64,000 nucleotides of DNA, from the NCBI RefSeq assembly GCF_003989825.1, contig NZ_RZHE01000015.1, forward strand, positions 372,001 to 436,000, given 5' to 3'. Position numbers and translations under genes: made by a program. The stretch is from Vreelandella populi. Lineage in GTDB: Bacteria; Pseudomonadota; Gammaproteobacteria; Pseudomonadales; Halomonadaceae. The notes under the pieces are model-generated. The model was not told where the DNA came from. It was given only the letters and a program-made list of their open reading frames with translations, and made no database searches. Position 1 is the stretch's first letter. Each line of letters starts with the position of its first letter. Positions 8,680-18,199 of this stretch are shown piece after piece.

Positions 8680-9380
8680 AATGTAGATTCGCTTTGGTTG
8701 CCGGTAGAAGATTTAGCCATCGCCTGTAGTACATCTTCATCAGCGGGATCACAACCATTAAGCGATTCGCGGTAAGTTCGCCAGTTCATACCCTCGCCGC
8801 CATAAATCCCGCCACCTACGAGCACCACTTTGACCGTACGCAATATAATCCCGATGTCATATAAGAAGCTGTATCGCTCGACATACTCAGCATCCAGCCA
8901 TAATTGTTGCAGCCAGCCTAAGCTACGCCGCCCGCTGACTTGGGCTAAGCCGGTTAGGCCAGGCCTCACTGAAAAGCGCTTCATATAGCTAGGCGGTACC
9001 ACCTCTTTTTGCTCCATTAGTACTGGACGCGGGCCGACTATACTCATATCCCCTTTGGCAATATTGAGTAACTGAGGTAGCTCATCTAAGCTGGTCGCGC
9101 GAATAAAGCGTCCGGCACGGGTAATTCGTGGGTCACGTCTCCCCTCAATGACCGATTCCTGTATTTGGTTAATCGCGTCAGCGGGCCTATCCAGCATGGT
9201 ACGGAATTTAAAAATACGAAATGGCTTACCTCCCGTACCAGCACGCCGCTGCATAAAGAAAACAGGCCCTTTGCTATCCAGTTTTATCCACAACGCGACT
9301 AATAGCAGCAGCGGTGAAAGCACAACTAAGCAGGCGCTGCTAACGACTATATCGAAAAGTCTTTTAATGCCATCTCTCAT
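8676..9380 (-). CDS. Initiating sugar-1-phosphate transferase (WbaP/WcaJ C-terminal type)
   Basis: 234 aa polyprenyl-phosphate hexose-1-phosphate transferase. It would transfer sugar-1-P from a UDP-sugar to undecaprenyl phosphate and start each repeat unit at the inner membrane. It has the KRLFDIVVSSACLVVLSPLL membrane segment (residues 6-25), then FRIFKFRTM, the catalytic-region TSLDELPQLLNI, MSIVGPRP and RPGLTGLAQVSGR. It is the short form without the extra membrane domain of full WbaP. It overlaps the aldolase gene by four bases. Which sugar it loads (Glc, Gal, or an amino sugar from the WbpM-like enzyme) is not decidable here. Confidence 0.92.
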   Translation of the reverse strand: MRDGIKRLFDIVVSSACLVVLSPLLLLVALWIKLDSKGPVFFMQRRAGTGGKPFRIFKFRTMLDRPADAINQIQESVIEGRRDPRITRAGRFIRATSLDELPQLLNIAKGDMSIVGPRPVLMEQKEVVPPSYMKRFSVRPGLTGLAQVSGRRSLGWLQQLWLDAEYVERYSFLYDIGIILRTVKVVLVGGGIYGGEGMNWRTYRESLNGCDPADEDVLQAMAKSSTGNQSESTL

Positions 9381-9501
9381 ACCAACCCCATTGTCTCAAG
9401 AAGCACGTTGTTTGCCTTACGAACGTCGTAATAGCGCCCGAAAAGTCTCAAGTTTATTTACCAAGGAGTTTTACTCCCTGCGACATTAGTAACTCTACGA
9501 A

Positions 9502-10740
9502 TCAATGCTTTTTCAATCGAACTGATAATTTATCGAAAGAGGAAGCGGCAAGTAGTGTACAGACTGCCAAAAATTTTGTTCGGTGCCGGATGGCCGTGCC
9601 ATAGTTAGTGACCCCAATAGCAAAAACGAAAATCAAAGCGCCTGCCATGAACATCAGCACAATGCACTCCTCCTTGCGCTTGACACGATGCCAGCCTTTA
9701 TAGAGCCGCCAGGCGAGAAACATATACATGGCAGATGCTAGCAACCCCAACACTTGCCGCGGACTGCGCAAATCCCAGGGAAATGGCGAAAAGGTAAAGT
9801 ATACAATCCGCATGGGAATCAACCACGGTTGTGTATAGGGGTTGCCCTGTGCAACGAACCCAGGATAAGCCGAGCCACCCCGAGATTCGTTCTGAAAGCG
9901 GGATTCAATCAGGTCGTCGACTCCCTCCTCACTATCCCCACCGATTGAAATTCCCTTGGCGAGACTTATACCGCCGCTCCCCACGACAATAAGTAACGCA
10001 ACCGAAAAGAGTGCAATAGCTGAAAAGAATTTGCTGGCTACTTGACGCGTTGTCGCCCCGCCCTTTATTGAATAAACCAGTGTCTTACAAGAAAAATAGC
10101 CCAGATATAAGGCGATTCCTACCATCGCCCCGATCCAGCCCGGGTGAATCATAAGCGCTACGGCAAACATGGAAAACGCGGCAAAAATCCAGATAGTGCC
10201 TTTACCAGACACCCACTTTAAAAAGAAATAAACGCCCAACAGAAAAACAACGATTGAAAATTCTTCGCGTAGAGCAACGACAGAATTGAACGCAGCAAAA
10301 GGAAACAGGGCCATTATATAAGCGCTGATAACAGCAGGCTTTCTACCCCATAAACGGTAAGCCATTATGCCAGTAAGAAAAATGCCTACTAGGCCTGCTA
10401 CGAGGTTCAATACCGGTAAGACGAAATGGTTATAACCAAACGCTTTGAAAAAAACGGCACCAACAGTACTGTATACATAGGAAGCACTATAATTAAAGGT
10501 ATCGAATAATCTATCCCATTCGAGTTGCGACCATTCATAAGCCGTTCTTGTAAATGCGAGGGCATCACTGTTAGCGCCTGGCGGTTCGAATATTTTGTAA
10601 TAATCAAGAAACATCAGCAGTATGCGGAAAGCAAAGCCAAACATGATCGGCCATAATAGCCAGCGATGCTTCATAGATACCATCAAACAAAAAACGAATG
10701 ATAGTACGAACATTACAATTACAAACAGTGCCGATATCAT
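9502..10740 (-). CDS. Polytopic membrane protein, candidate EPS polymerase (Wzy) or GT-C transferase
   Basis: 412 aa, hydrophobic throughout, with about nine to eleven predictable helices and a soluble loop around residues 255-310 (GGDSEEGVDDLIESRF through NPYTQPW). Another loop near residues 50-75 (EPPGANSDALAF) contains an acidic residue, as in GT-C enzymes and some polymerases. It lies in the EPS run between a glycosyltransferase and the initiating transferase, where Wzy is often found, and no other polymerase candidate is in the window. Wzy proteins are too diverse in sequence for a firm call; a family 39-like glycosyltransferase is the main alternative. Confidence 0.6.
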   Translation of the reverse strand: MISALFVIVMFVLSFVFCLMVSMKHRWLLWPIMFGFAFRILLMFLDYYKIFEPPGANSDALAFTRTAYEWSQLEWDRLFDTFNYSASYVYSTVGAVFFKAFGYNHFVLPVLNLVAGLVGIFLTGIMAYRLWGRKPAVISAYIMALFPFAAFNSVVALREEFSIVVFLLGVYFFLKWVSGKGTIWIFAAFSMFAVALMIHPGWIGAMVGIALYLGYFSCKTLVYSIKGGATTRQVASKFFSAIALFSVALLIVVGSGGISLAKGISIGGDSEEGVDDLIESRFQNESRGGSAYPGFVAQGNPYTQPWLIPMRIVYFTFSPFPWDLRSPRQVLGLLASAMYMFLAWRLYKGWHRVKRKEECIVLMFMAGALIFVFAIGVTNYGTAIRHRTKFLAVCTLLAASSFDKLSVRLKKH

Positions 10741-10766
10741 ATAGATCTCATCTAAAAAGCCAATAA

Positions 10767-11849
10767 TTAGGCCGTCAGAGCTTCTTCGTATAAAGCAATA
10801 TGCTTATCAGCAGAAGTCTTTATCAAATAGTCATTTGAGTAGGCCAGTGCACTCTTGGAAAACAGGTGGTGCAGGCTATCATTTGTTAGCATTTTCTCTA
10901 ATGCCTGGACATAAGACGCTTCATCCAGCTCATCGACAACAATTCCATTACATGCCTTGTGCACGATTTCAGCGCAACCGCCAACATTGGTCACTATCAC
11001 AGGAAGTCCACTCAAGGTGGCCTCGATCTGCGCAATCGGCAGCCCCTCCCAGGCGGAGGACATGACAAAAACATCGGCTTCATAAAGCAGCTCATCGACA
11101 TTACTAACGTTACCCAAGAATTCAATATGGGCAGATATACCTTTATCGTGTGCCAGCTGCTCAAGGCGCTCACGAAAAGGGCCTTCACCAGCAATTTTCA
11201 ACTGGTAACGGACATCATCCAATTTGGCAAGCGACGATATAAGCAGCTCAAGATTCTTCTGAGCGGATAAACGTCCAACGCTTATCAACTTCACAACGTC
11301 CCCTCTCTCTTGGTCACGGCCCCTCAGCCTTTTTTGTATACGCGTTGGGGTAACGCCATTGTCAATTCTTACCACCTTTTTTCTAGAAACGCTTTCAAGG
11401 AGCTCCTTACAAGCTAGACAAATACCTATATACCGCGACACCTTCATATCTAGAATTTTATAGATGAGTGCTTTGGCTCCAAGACGAATATTATGGTGTG
11501 TATAAACAACTTTTGCTTTCTTTACGAAAAGAGAGAAAATAGCCGCATAATATAAATGACAGTGTACGATATCGGGTGAAAACTCAGACACTACTTCATT
11601 TATTCTTCTGGTACCCTGCCATGGTTTTTTGCGGGCAGCAGCGCCTATAAATCCATACTCTATTCCTTGCGATTCGAGTTCTTTTAGAAACTTTGCTTCA
11701 AAATCGCCGTCTCGTCCTGCTTCTGCTGCTCTATCCAGAAACAGAATGAACACCTCATGGCCTGCCTTAACCATCTCTACTGAAAGATCCCTGACATATA
11801 TTTCAGCACCACCGGCGGCAGCAGAGGAGATAACGTGAAGAATTTTCAT
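10767..11849 (-). CDS. Family 4 glycosyltransferase
   Basis: 360 aa GT-B enzyme. The N-terminal MKILHVISSAAAGGAEIYV is the acceptor-domain opening typical of GT4. The C-terminal domain has ISVGRLSAQKNLELLI and the donor-binding MSSAWEGLPIAQIEATLSG with the E-x7-E motif around residues 275-285. It would add one sugar to the lipid-linked repeat unit on the cytosolic side. It lies three bases beyond the sulfotransferase stop, so the two are surely co-translated. Donor and linkage are unknown. Confidence 0.87.
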   Translation of the reverse strand: MKILHVISSAAAGGAEIYVRDLSVEMVKAGHEVFILFLDRAAEAGRDGDFEAKFLKELESQGIEYGFIGAAARKKPWQGTRRINEVVSEFSPDIVHCHLYYAAIFSLFVKKAKVVYTHHNIRLGAKALIYKILDMKVSRYIGICLACKELLESVSRKKVVRIDNGVTPTRIQKRLRGRDQERGDVVKLISVGRLSAQKNLELLISSLAKLDDVRYQLKIAGEGPFRERLEQLAHDKGISAHIEFLGNVSNVDELLYEADVFVMSSAWEGLPIAQIEATLSGLPVIVTNVGGCAEIVHKACNGIVVDELDEASYVQALEKMLTNDSLHHLFSKSALAYSNDYLIKTSADKHIALYEEALTA

Positions 11850-11852
11850 GAA

Positions 11853-12497
11853 TCAACTCTTATCGAAATCATAATGGAAGCGTTGTATATCATCGCGATA
11901 AATAGATCTCACCAACTCAACCATGTCATCGTTAACATAGGCCTTACGAAAATCAGAACGATCTGAGGTGGTGTTCTCACGACCAACGTTGATTGGCTTA
12001 TTCAACATGGACTCGACATGCTTTATGTCCGTATCCAGGCTTTCCACCTTGCCAACATAATCCGTCAAGAGATGGCCTTGTTCACCAACTATAAACTTAC
12101 TTTGTGGCTGAAAGACAAAATCCACCTTGTTTGTATCCTGTTTGGCTAGCCACTCGAAAAGAAATCGTTCAAAACTTTCAAACTGTGGGATCTGGTACTG
12201 CTCCGGCCGGTACATACCCATGCTATTGGTCTTACCTACTTTTGCAAAACGGTAAGCTGATAAAGCGCGGTCCCAAGGGTTTCTAACAAAAGAGAATACA
12301 AAAGCTTTTCCAAAGAGTTTTGGAAAGAGCGACTGAATCTCATGAGCAGTATAATGACCTAATGTACGGCCATAAATGGCTTTATTTAAACTAGTACCCG
12401 CTGCTTTAGGAACATGTATATAAATACAATTATTACTTTTCCAGTGTGGGTATCGTCTAAAGAGATTTATCTTGTGTTTGACGTCTTTACTGGTCAT
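11853..12497 (-). CDS. Sulfotransferase family 2-type protein, probable polysaccharide sulfotransferase
   Basis: 214 aa. It should move a sulfuryl group from PAPS onto a carbohydrate hydroxyl. The 5'-phosphosulfate loop is IHVPKAAGTSL (residues 28-38) and the 3'-phosphate-binding block is FSFVRNPWDRALSAYRF (about 69-84); both are characteristic. There is no signal peptide or membrane segment, so it would act in the cytosol on lipid-linked sugars. Its start overlaps the end of the preceding glycosyltransferase gene by 11 bases. No PAPS synthesis gene is in the window. Some bacterial members act on other acceptors, but the position makes EPS sulfation the best reading. Confidence 0.82.
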   Translation of the reverse strand: MTSKDVKHKINLFRRYPHWKSNNCIYIHVPKAAGTSLNKAIYGRTLGHYTAHEIQSLFPKLFGKAFVFSFVRNPWDRALSAYRFAKVGKTNSMGMYRPEQYQIPQFESFERFLFEWLAKQDTNKVDFVFQPQSKFIVGEQGHLLTDYVGKVESLDTDIKHVESMLNKPINVGRENTTSDRSDFRKAYVNDDMVELVRSIYRDDIQRFHYDFDKS

Positions 12498-13632
12498 TTA
12501 TCTTCCTAGAAACTAGATGAGTATATTGTGACGTCACAAATGGAATAGTAAATTGCTCAAGATGCTTCTTAAGGTCATCACTCATTTTCCGAGCATTTGT
12601 GTTATTGGATATAACGTGGCTATCTTGGGGGTAGAGGCGGGCAATGGCTTGCGCCATTTGCTGGTAGTTCCCGATATCTACAAGAGTGCCAAAGCGGCCA
12701 TCATCAAGTATTTCTCTCGGGCCACTAGGGCAATTTGTCGAGATCACCTGGACACCGCTTCCTAGCGCTTCGATCAATGCGTTAGGCAACCCTTCCCAAC
12801 GAGACGCAAAAAGAAACAGATGATAGTGTTTTATTTTCTTCTCAATATCAGGATCGAAAGATTTAAGGTAGATACGATCACTAAGGCCTCGATTAACGAT
12901 CTCTTTTTGCAGTTCATCGTACAGATCGCCTTCACCATATATATCAAGCTCAATATCAACACCCAACTCATTAACCGCATGATCAATAGCACGAATGAGC
13001 ATTTGTTGATCTTTAGCTTTTGTCAATCTTCCTATATTGATTGCCTTGACTCGTTTCTTATCTCCATCGTTAATATTTTGTACCGATGGAAAAGAGTGAG
13101 GAAGTTCGTCAAAGACCGGGTTGTAAATGCAGTGCACTTTATCTTCACTAAGCTGGTAATAATCGCAAAGCGAAGTACCAGAATCTTTCGAATTTACCAG
13201 TACCATGGGTGCATTTTTACATGACAAGCCATGTAAAAAAGAAAGTAACCTTACTTGGGGGGTCCTATTTAAGTTACGATACTTTTCCGCTACATCTATT
13301 CTGACATTAGGTATGCGTAAACATCTATAAGGCCACGCTAACATACATGCAAAATATGTAATAATATTAGGAATGTCAGTAAATGATAAAACAACATCTG
13401 GGCGTTCTAATTTAATTAACTTGCTAATACCCCATGCCCGCGCCAGAGGATTAGTAGCAGAAAGCTTATTCAACTTGACATTAGCATCTAACTTGTATTC
13501 CTGACCTTCCTTTGTTTTCCAGTACACATAACTAACATCATGTCCTATATCAGCAAGGGCACTCGACAACTTGACAGCAACTTTTTCGGCACCGCCTCCA
13601 CCAAACGATGAGCAAATAAATACAATCTTCAT
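12487..13632 (-). CDS. Family 4 glycosyltransferase
   Basis: 381 aa GT-B enzyme opening with IVFICSSFGGGGAEKVAVKL, the glycine-rich block of GT4 acceptor domains. The donor half shows INIGRLTKAKDQQMLIRAI and FASRWEGLPNALIEALGSG with the E-x7-E signature near residues 280-290, then STNCPSGPREIL, a block typical of GalNAc-transferring PglJ/PglH-like enzymes. It overlaps the sulfotransferase gene downstream and the GT2 gene upstream, so the three form a tightly coupled block. Base composition is AT-rich compared with the flanking housekeeping genes. Confidence 0.86.
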   Translation of the reverse strand: MKIVFICSSFGGGGAEKVAVKLSSALADIGHDVSYVYWKTKEGQEYKLDANVKLNKLSATNPLARAWGISKLIKLERPDVVLSFTDIPNIITYFACMLAWPYRCLRIPNVRIDVAEKYRNLNRTPQVRLLSFLHGLSCKNAPMVLVNSKDSGTSLCDYYQLSEDKVHCIYNPVFDELPHSFPSVQNINDGDKKRVKAINIGRLTKAKDQQMLIRAIDHAVNELGVDIELDIYGEGDLYDELQKEIVNRGLSDRIYLKSFDPDIEKKIKHYHLFLFASRWEGLPNALIEALGSGVQVISTNCPSGPREILDDGRFGTLVDIGNYQQMAQAIARLYPQDSHVISNNTNARKMSDDLKKHLEQFTIPFVTSQYTHLVSRKINDQ

Positions 13633-14549
13633 GAGGATATTTTCCTTAAACGAGTACTGGTTTTTGCAACATGAAGAGGATTAATTAATTTTATTAATTG
13701 CTTAAGCCCTTTCTTATCAAGACTGCTAAAATAAATAACCTTTAGATCAGAAAGAGTAAACATACCACTGCGTTTTCTTGCTACCAACCACGAAATATTT
13801 TTTCTATTTGAAAGTTTTTTTAAGGCAGCATTTATATTTCCCTGTTGATGACTCTTCATATACTGAATAGATGTTTTATACACGGGATGCTGGTTTTCTA
13901 CGCTTGCTTTACCATAAATAACACCGCTGTTATCTAATGCATAGCATGATGTCACAATAGGCGATACCACTATTGAATCGCAATTTAGTAACAATCTGAG
14001 CCAAAGGTCACTATCTCCTCCTCGCTTACACTGTCCTGCTGGAAACCCTCCAGCGGTAATAAAAAGCTCTTTTTTGATAACAACGGCATTCGTATGAAAT
14101 ATATCTTTATGTGAAAATCTTTCTAATGCAATGTGATGCTCAATCTGTTCTTCCTTAGGATGAAAAAAACCGCTCTTTTCACCTTTGAAAATTTTATCTC
14201 TAGATAAACTAAAAAATTCTACTTGCTGATACTTATTAATTAACTCATACGCTGTTTGAAGATGATTAGGATACCAAATATCATCCGCATCAAGAAAAGT
14301 TATCCATTGGTAGTTAGCTTTCTCGACACCTAGATTTCTAGCTGCGTAGCCTCCTGGTCCAGGAGTATCCCTGTTATATATTGTTACCTTTTCCGACTCA
14401 TAAGGCTTAATTAAATCAGTGCTCCCATCAGTGGAGCAGTCATCTATCAGAATCAGCTCGAACTCACCAAACGTTTGAGCTAGCACTGAATCAATAGCAG
14501 CTGTTACATATTCTTTCTTATTATGCACAGGTATGATTACTGTAAACAT
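13629..14549 (-). CDS. Family 2 glycosyltransferase
   Basis: 306 aa inverting GT-A enzyme. FTVIIPVHNKKEYVTAAIDSVL starts the nucleotide-binding fold, LILIDDCSTDGSTD carries the first Asp pair, and FLDADDIWYP is the metal-binding DxD at about residues 96-99. The acceptor region includes GGFPAGQCKRGGDSDLWLRLL, where the ED-like catalytic base would be. Its stop overlaps the start of the next gene by four bases. AT content is high. The sugar added is not predictable. Confidence 0.87.
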   Translation of the reverse strand: MFTVIIPVHNKKEYVTAAIDSVLAQTFGEFELILIDDCSTDGSTDLIKPYESEKVTIYNRDTPGPGGYAARNLGVEKANYQWITFLDADDIWYPNHLQTAYELINKYQQVEFFSLSRDKIFKGEKSGFFHPKEEQIEHHIALERFSHKDIFHTNAVVIKKELFITAGGFPAGQCKRGGDSDLWLRLLLNCDSIVVSPIVTSCYALDNSGVIYGKASVENQHPVYKTSIQYMKSHQQGNINAALKKLSNRKNISWLVARKRSGMFTLSDLKVIYFSSLDKKGLKQLIKLINPLHVAKTSTRLRKISS

Positions 14550-14784
14550 AGTTTTCCCTGCTAAATTTGGTGCTAAATGAATAAAATATGCCGGATAATT
14601 ATAGAAATTAACGACCGTTCGTTATTCTCTATATAATTAAGTTCTAGCTTCTATATAAAAATGCCATAAAAACGTTTACTCTTGTAAAACAATTTTCTTA
14701 CCTTCTGGTTCAGACATTTGAAAATCTTTCAGCTGCCATGGTGTAAGTAAGTTTTACAGTTCATAAAATTTCAAAACCTTTATT

Positions 14785-16014
14785 TTAAACAATAAGCTTG
14801 CGGTACATATCTACGAGAAGTGTGTTTTGATGATCTTTATTGTAATCTTGTTCAACTTTGGTTCGGCCTGCTTGCCCTAATTCAGACCATGATTCCGGTC
14901 GCTGAGCGAGATAAACAATTTTTTCGGCTAATTCTGTAACATTTCGCTCGGGAACAAGATAACCTGAAACTCCATTATCCACTAACTCAGGAATGCCGCT
15001 ATGCAAGGTCGACAAGACGGGCATTCCTGACGCCATGGCTTCCATAAGCGAGACAGGGATTCCTTCCTGATCGCCATTCTTGGCTTTAACGCTAGGTAAT
15101 ATAAAAACATCTGCATCAGCCAGTAATTTTTGTACTTCGCCATGCGGTAATGCGCCATGAAGTTTTATGCAATCAGTAATTTCCAGCGAAGTAACCAAAT
15201 TTTTAATTTCTTCTGATAAGGGCCCTTCGCCAATTATATCGTAGTGAAACTTAATTTCCGGATGATCCTTCTTGACTTGTGCTACTGCTTGAATGGCATA
15301 AGCGAGCCCTTTTTTTTCTACAAGCCTTGCCGTTGTAATTATTTTTAATGGTCTGGAATTTGCAACACGCTCTCGATAGCTGAAACGACTGACATCAATA
15401 CCAACTCGATGTACGAAAACACGAGATTCAGGGGCGCCCATATCAAGCAATTTGTCTTTCCAAAACTCGCTTACAGGTAAAATCAGGTCAGCTTCTTCAA
15501 AAACAGGCCCGTAAATATTTTTAGAAGTATTAGCCTGTAAAGCGGCAGAAACATCATGCCCATGAAAAGTTACTACCAGTTTTTTGGCAAAGCCGAGCTT
15601 TTTTAAATAAGCACCAAACACTCCATTATGTCCGAAGTGACAATGCAGAACGTCTACGGGTTGAATATCGAGCGCTGTATTATAAATATAAGGTAAATTC
15701 AAATTAACCGAACTTTTACCGAAACGGAAAATGTTCCAGCTTCTTAAATAACTAGTATTGCCTTGAGCCAAGTGGTGCATAGTTCGGCTCAATGCGCCTT
15801 TGAAGCGACCTATTTTTTTCGAGGGAGCCTGGTAGTACCATACTCGTGATTTAAGCGCTTCCTGGTAAGAACCAAGACTTTCCCAGGCAGCATCCATTCC
15901 GCGATGTGCAAGAACGTGTACGTCAATATTGTTATCCAGCAGACCGGTCACATGCTGCATTACAAAAGTTTGGGAAGTCATTGGGAACATACTAGGCATT
16001 ACGCATACACGCAT
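14785..16014 (-). CDS. Family 4 glycosyltransferase, WcaL/AmsK-like
   Basis: 409 aa from the ATG at 16014; an in-frame GTG nine bases upstream is possible, but AGAAG is better spaced for the ATG. The start MRVCVMPSMFPMTSQTFVMQHV and LHCHFGHNGVFGAYL resemble colanic-acid and amylovoran GT4 enzymes. The donor half has ARLVEKKGLAYAIQA, LPSVKAKNGDQEGIPVSLMEAMASG and the E-x7-E motif near residues 316-324. It follows the double GT2 gene by about 160 bases and is followed by a 235-base AT-rich gap with a small hairpin (14610-14623). Confidence 0.87.
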   Translation of the reverse strand: MRVCVMPSMFPMTSQTFVMQHVTGLLDNNIDVHVLAHRGMDAAWESLGSYQEALKSRVWYYQAPSKKIGRFKGALSRTMHHLAQGNTSYLRSWNIFRFGKSSVNLNLPYIYNTALDIQPVDVLHCHFGHNGVFGAYLKKLGFAKKLVVTFHGHDVSAALQANTSKNIYGPVFEEADLILPVSEFWKDKLLDMGAPESRVFVHRVGIDVSRFSYRERVANSRPLKIITTARLVEKKGLAYAIQAVAQVKKDHPEIKFHYDIIGEGPLSEEIKNLVTSLEITDCIKLHGALPHGEVQKLLADADVFILPSVKAKNGDQEGIPVSLMEAMASGMPVLSTLHSGIPELVDNGVSGYLVPERNVTELAEKIVYLAQRPESWSELGQAGRTKVEQDYNKDHQNTLLVDMYRKLIV

Positions 16015-16177
16015 TTTAATCACTTCTAATTTGTGTGGTTAAAGTAAGTTTTATATTTAACACACTTTATCTTTTAATATATTATCTATTAATAAGGATA
16101 AAGTTTTGAGAAATTTTCGAAAGATTTATACGAACTCGATTACATCTAATCTATTCATTGTCTTGCAAGGTAATTAT

Positions 16178-18157
16178 TTATCGTGTACTTGCACTTTCTT
16201 TTTTTGCCTTATTACTACCGTAAATCATTACTTTAATCTTATTTACAAGTTTAAGTGAAAACAAAGTTGTTGCTAGTGCAACGATAGTATTTCGCGATGT
16301 AGGGGCATAAAAAAAAGCTTGTAACGCGAGCCGGCGTGCTGACTTCATGTCATTCCAATGAGAGGCCATGTGGCGGTTAGCACTTTGAACGAGGAACAGG
16401 TGAGCCACACCTTCCTTTTTCATCTGCGCTTGATGCTTCATATAAAATTGATCTCGGGCCTCAAGGTTAGCCTGAATGTTCCGTGATCGTCGAACATCAG
16501 TATTTGTCGAGATAGCTCTAATATCGTGATATCGAACAAGAGGTTCTTCAACAAAATCGAAGTGATAGTATCTAGAAATACGCAACCAGTAGTCGTAATC
16601 TTCAATCGCTAATAGGTTCTCATCAAAAAAACCAACGTTGGTGATAATATTACGACGCATCATCGTAGATGAGCCGCCATGAATACAGTTTTTAACGAGT
16701 AATATTCGATAAGCATTTCCCCTCTCAGTAGGGAGCTGAATCTCGCTATGGCCTTCGTCCATTACTGTTTCAACACCGGTATAAATTAGCCCGACTTCTG
16801 GCGGGGATTGTAAAAACAGCTCGACTTGCCTTGATAGTTTCTCTGGAAACCATTCGTCGTCGTCATCTAAAAAAGCAACAAATGATCCTTTAGCCTCACG
16901 TAAGCCTCGGTTACGTGCCGCTGCGACCCCTTGGTTTTCCTTTTGCCTAATATATTTAATTCGAGAATCATTGTATTCTTTAATTACTGAATGAGGATCA
17001 TCTCGAGAGCAATCATCTATAACAAGTATTTCAATATCTTTGAACGTTTGTGCTACAACACTATCCAATGAACGATGTAGCAAATGTGCTCTGTTATATA
17101 CAGGGATGATCACACTTACCATTGGAAATTTAATGTCTTTTACTTTAGCTATTTCTGGTAAATATTCGTTTTCTGCCATTACCACATTATTAAGCCAATC
17201 AACGTTTTTTTGATATTTTTCAGGTGTCGGTTTAGTTCCTCTTACACCTTTCGAATAACGCGCCAACCATCTTGTACCTTTAAGAAAGACTGACTTAAAG
17301 AGAATAGGCTGGTATTTCTTTTGCTTTAAATTAGCATCGCAGTAAATTTTTTTGTCAACCGTTTTAGCATCTTGAGCTATTCCACGATACGCTCGACTTA
17401 ATGAATCTTTGTACTCTTTTTGAATGTCTTGCTCTTCCAGGATGCGAGCAATCTTATCCAGGACGTACATACGCCCTTTTAATCCCTTTAACGTTTTGCC
17501 TTTTCCACTTAACGATTCTTGGCCGGATGGAAGTTTACGGTAATAAATTGCGCCTTTATTAGTTTCTGCTAATGAAGCGCCTTGGGCAAGTGCTCGCATC
17601 ATTAAATCGCCGTCTTGATTTATTATGACATCTTCATCCCATCCACCTGTTCTATCGAAAGCCTCTCTGGTCCAAAGTATAGAACTAGTTGGGTAATACC
17701 ATCCTGTTAACCAGGCACTAAGCGCATCCTGATCTGGCCGGCGTTGAGCACACGATGCAGGCTTTGCAAGCCAATTTTCTTCAACTTTCTCGAGTCGGAG
17801 CCATGAACAAGCAGCGACTCCAGCTCCTTTTTTATCAAGCGCATTCGATAATGCTTCCAGTGTACCTGGACCCATAACATCATCAGCATCCATGAACATC
17901 AAAGCTGGACCCGCACTAATAGACGCACCGAAATTGCGTGATTTAGGAGCACTTCTAAATGTTTTTGAATATACACTTATTATGTCAGGAAATTTAACTG
18001 ATAACTGACGGGCTATTGTTAAACTTTTATCGCTAGAGCCATCATCAATAATAATGATTTCATCAGGAAGTATGCTTTGGCTTAACAGCGAATTTACAGT
18101 TTCAGCTAGGTATGCTTCAGCGTTATGAGTGGGAATAATTACCGAAATAGCGCTCAT
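16178..18157 (-). CDS. Bifunctional protein with two family 2 glycosyltransferase domains
   Basis: 659 aa. Domain one (about residues 3-230) starts ISVIIPTHNAEAYLAETVNSL and has IIDDGSSDKS and MDADDV. A linker of about 100 residues follows. Domain two (about 345-570) starts VSVIIPVYNRAHLLHRSLDSV and has LVIDDCSRDD, FLDDDDEWFPEKL and IEDYDYWLRISRYY, the catalytic-base region. Two complete GT-A domains suggest it adds two sugars in sequence or builds a disaccharide step, as hyaluronan- and chondroitin-type dual enzymes do. Both domains keep their Asp clusters, so neither looks dead. The gene is AT-rich. Confidence 0.87.
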   Translation of the reverse strand: MSAISVIIPTHNAEAYLAETVNSLLSQSILPDEIIIIDDGSSDKSLTIARQLSVKFPDIISVYSKTFRSAPKSRNFGASISAGPALMFMDADDVMGPGTLEALSNALDKKGAGVAACSWLRLEKVEENWLAKPASCAQRRPDQDALSAWLTGWYYPTSSILWTREAFDRTGGWDEDVIINQDGDLMMRALAQGASLAETNKGAIYYRKLPSGQESLSGKGKTLKGLKGRMYVLDKIARILEEQDIQKEYKDSLSRAYRGIAQDAKTVDKKIYCDANLKQKKYQPILFKSVFLKGTRWLARYSKGVRGTKPTPEKYQKNVDWLNNVVMAENEYLPEIAKVKDIKFPMVSVIIPVYNRAHLLHRSLDSVVAQTFKDIEILVIDDCSRDDPHSVIKEYNDSRIKYIRQKENQGVAAARNRGLREAKGSFVAFLDDDDEWFPEKLSRQVELFLQSPPEVGLIYTGVETVMDEGHSEIQLPTERGNAYRILLVKNCIHGGSSTMMRRNIITNVGFFDENLLAIEDYDYWLRISRYYHFDFVEEPLVRYHDIRAISTNTDVRRSRNIQANLEARDQFYMKHQAQMKKEGVAHLFLVQSANRHMASHWNDMKSARRLALQAFFYAPTSRNTIVALATTLFSLKLVNKIKVMIYGSNKAKKESASTR

Positions 18158-18199
18158 AGTATTTTTCCATGATTATCCAAACTTTTATCTCTTGCTAGT

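Noticed and set aside
14610..14623. Palindrome AACGACCGTTCGTT between two glycosyltransferase genes
   Set aside because: Too short and isolated to call an operator or terminator; no T run and no partner site.
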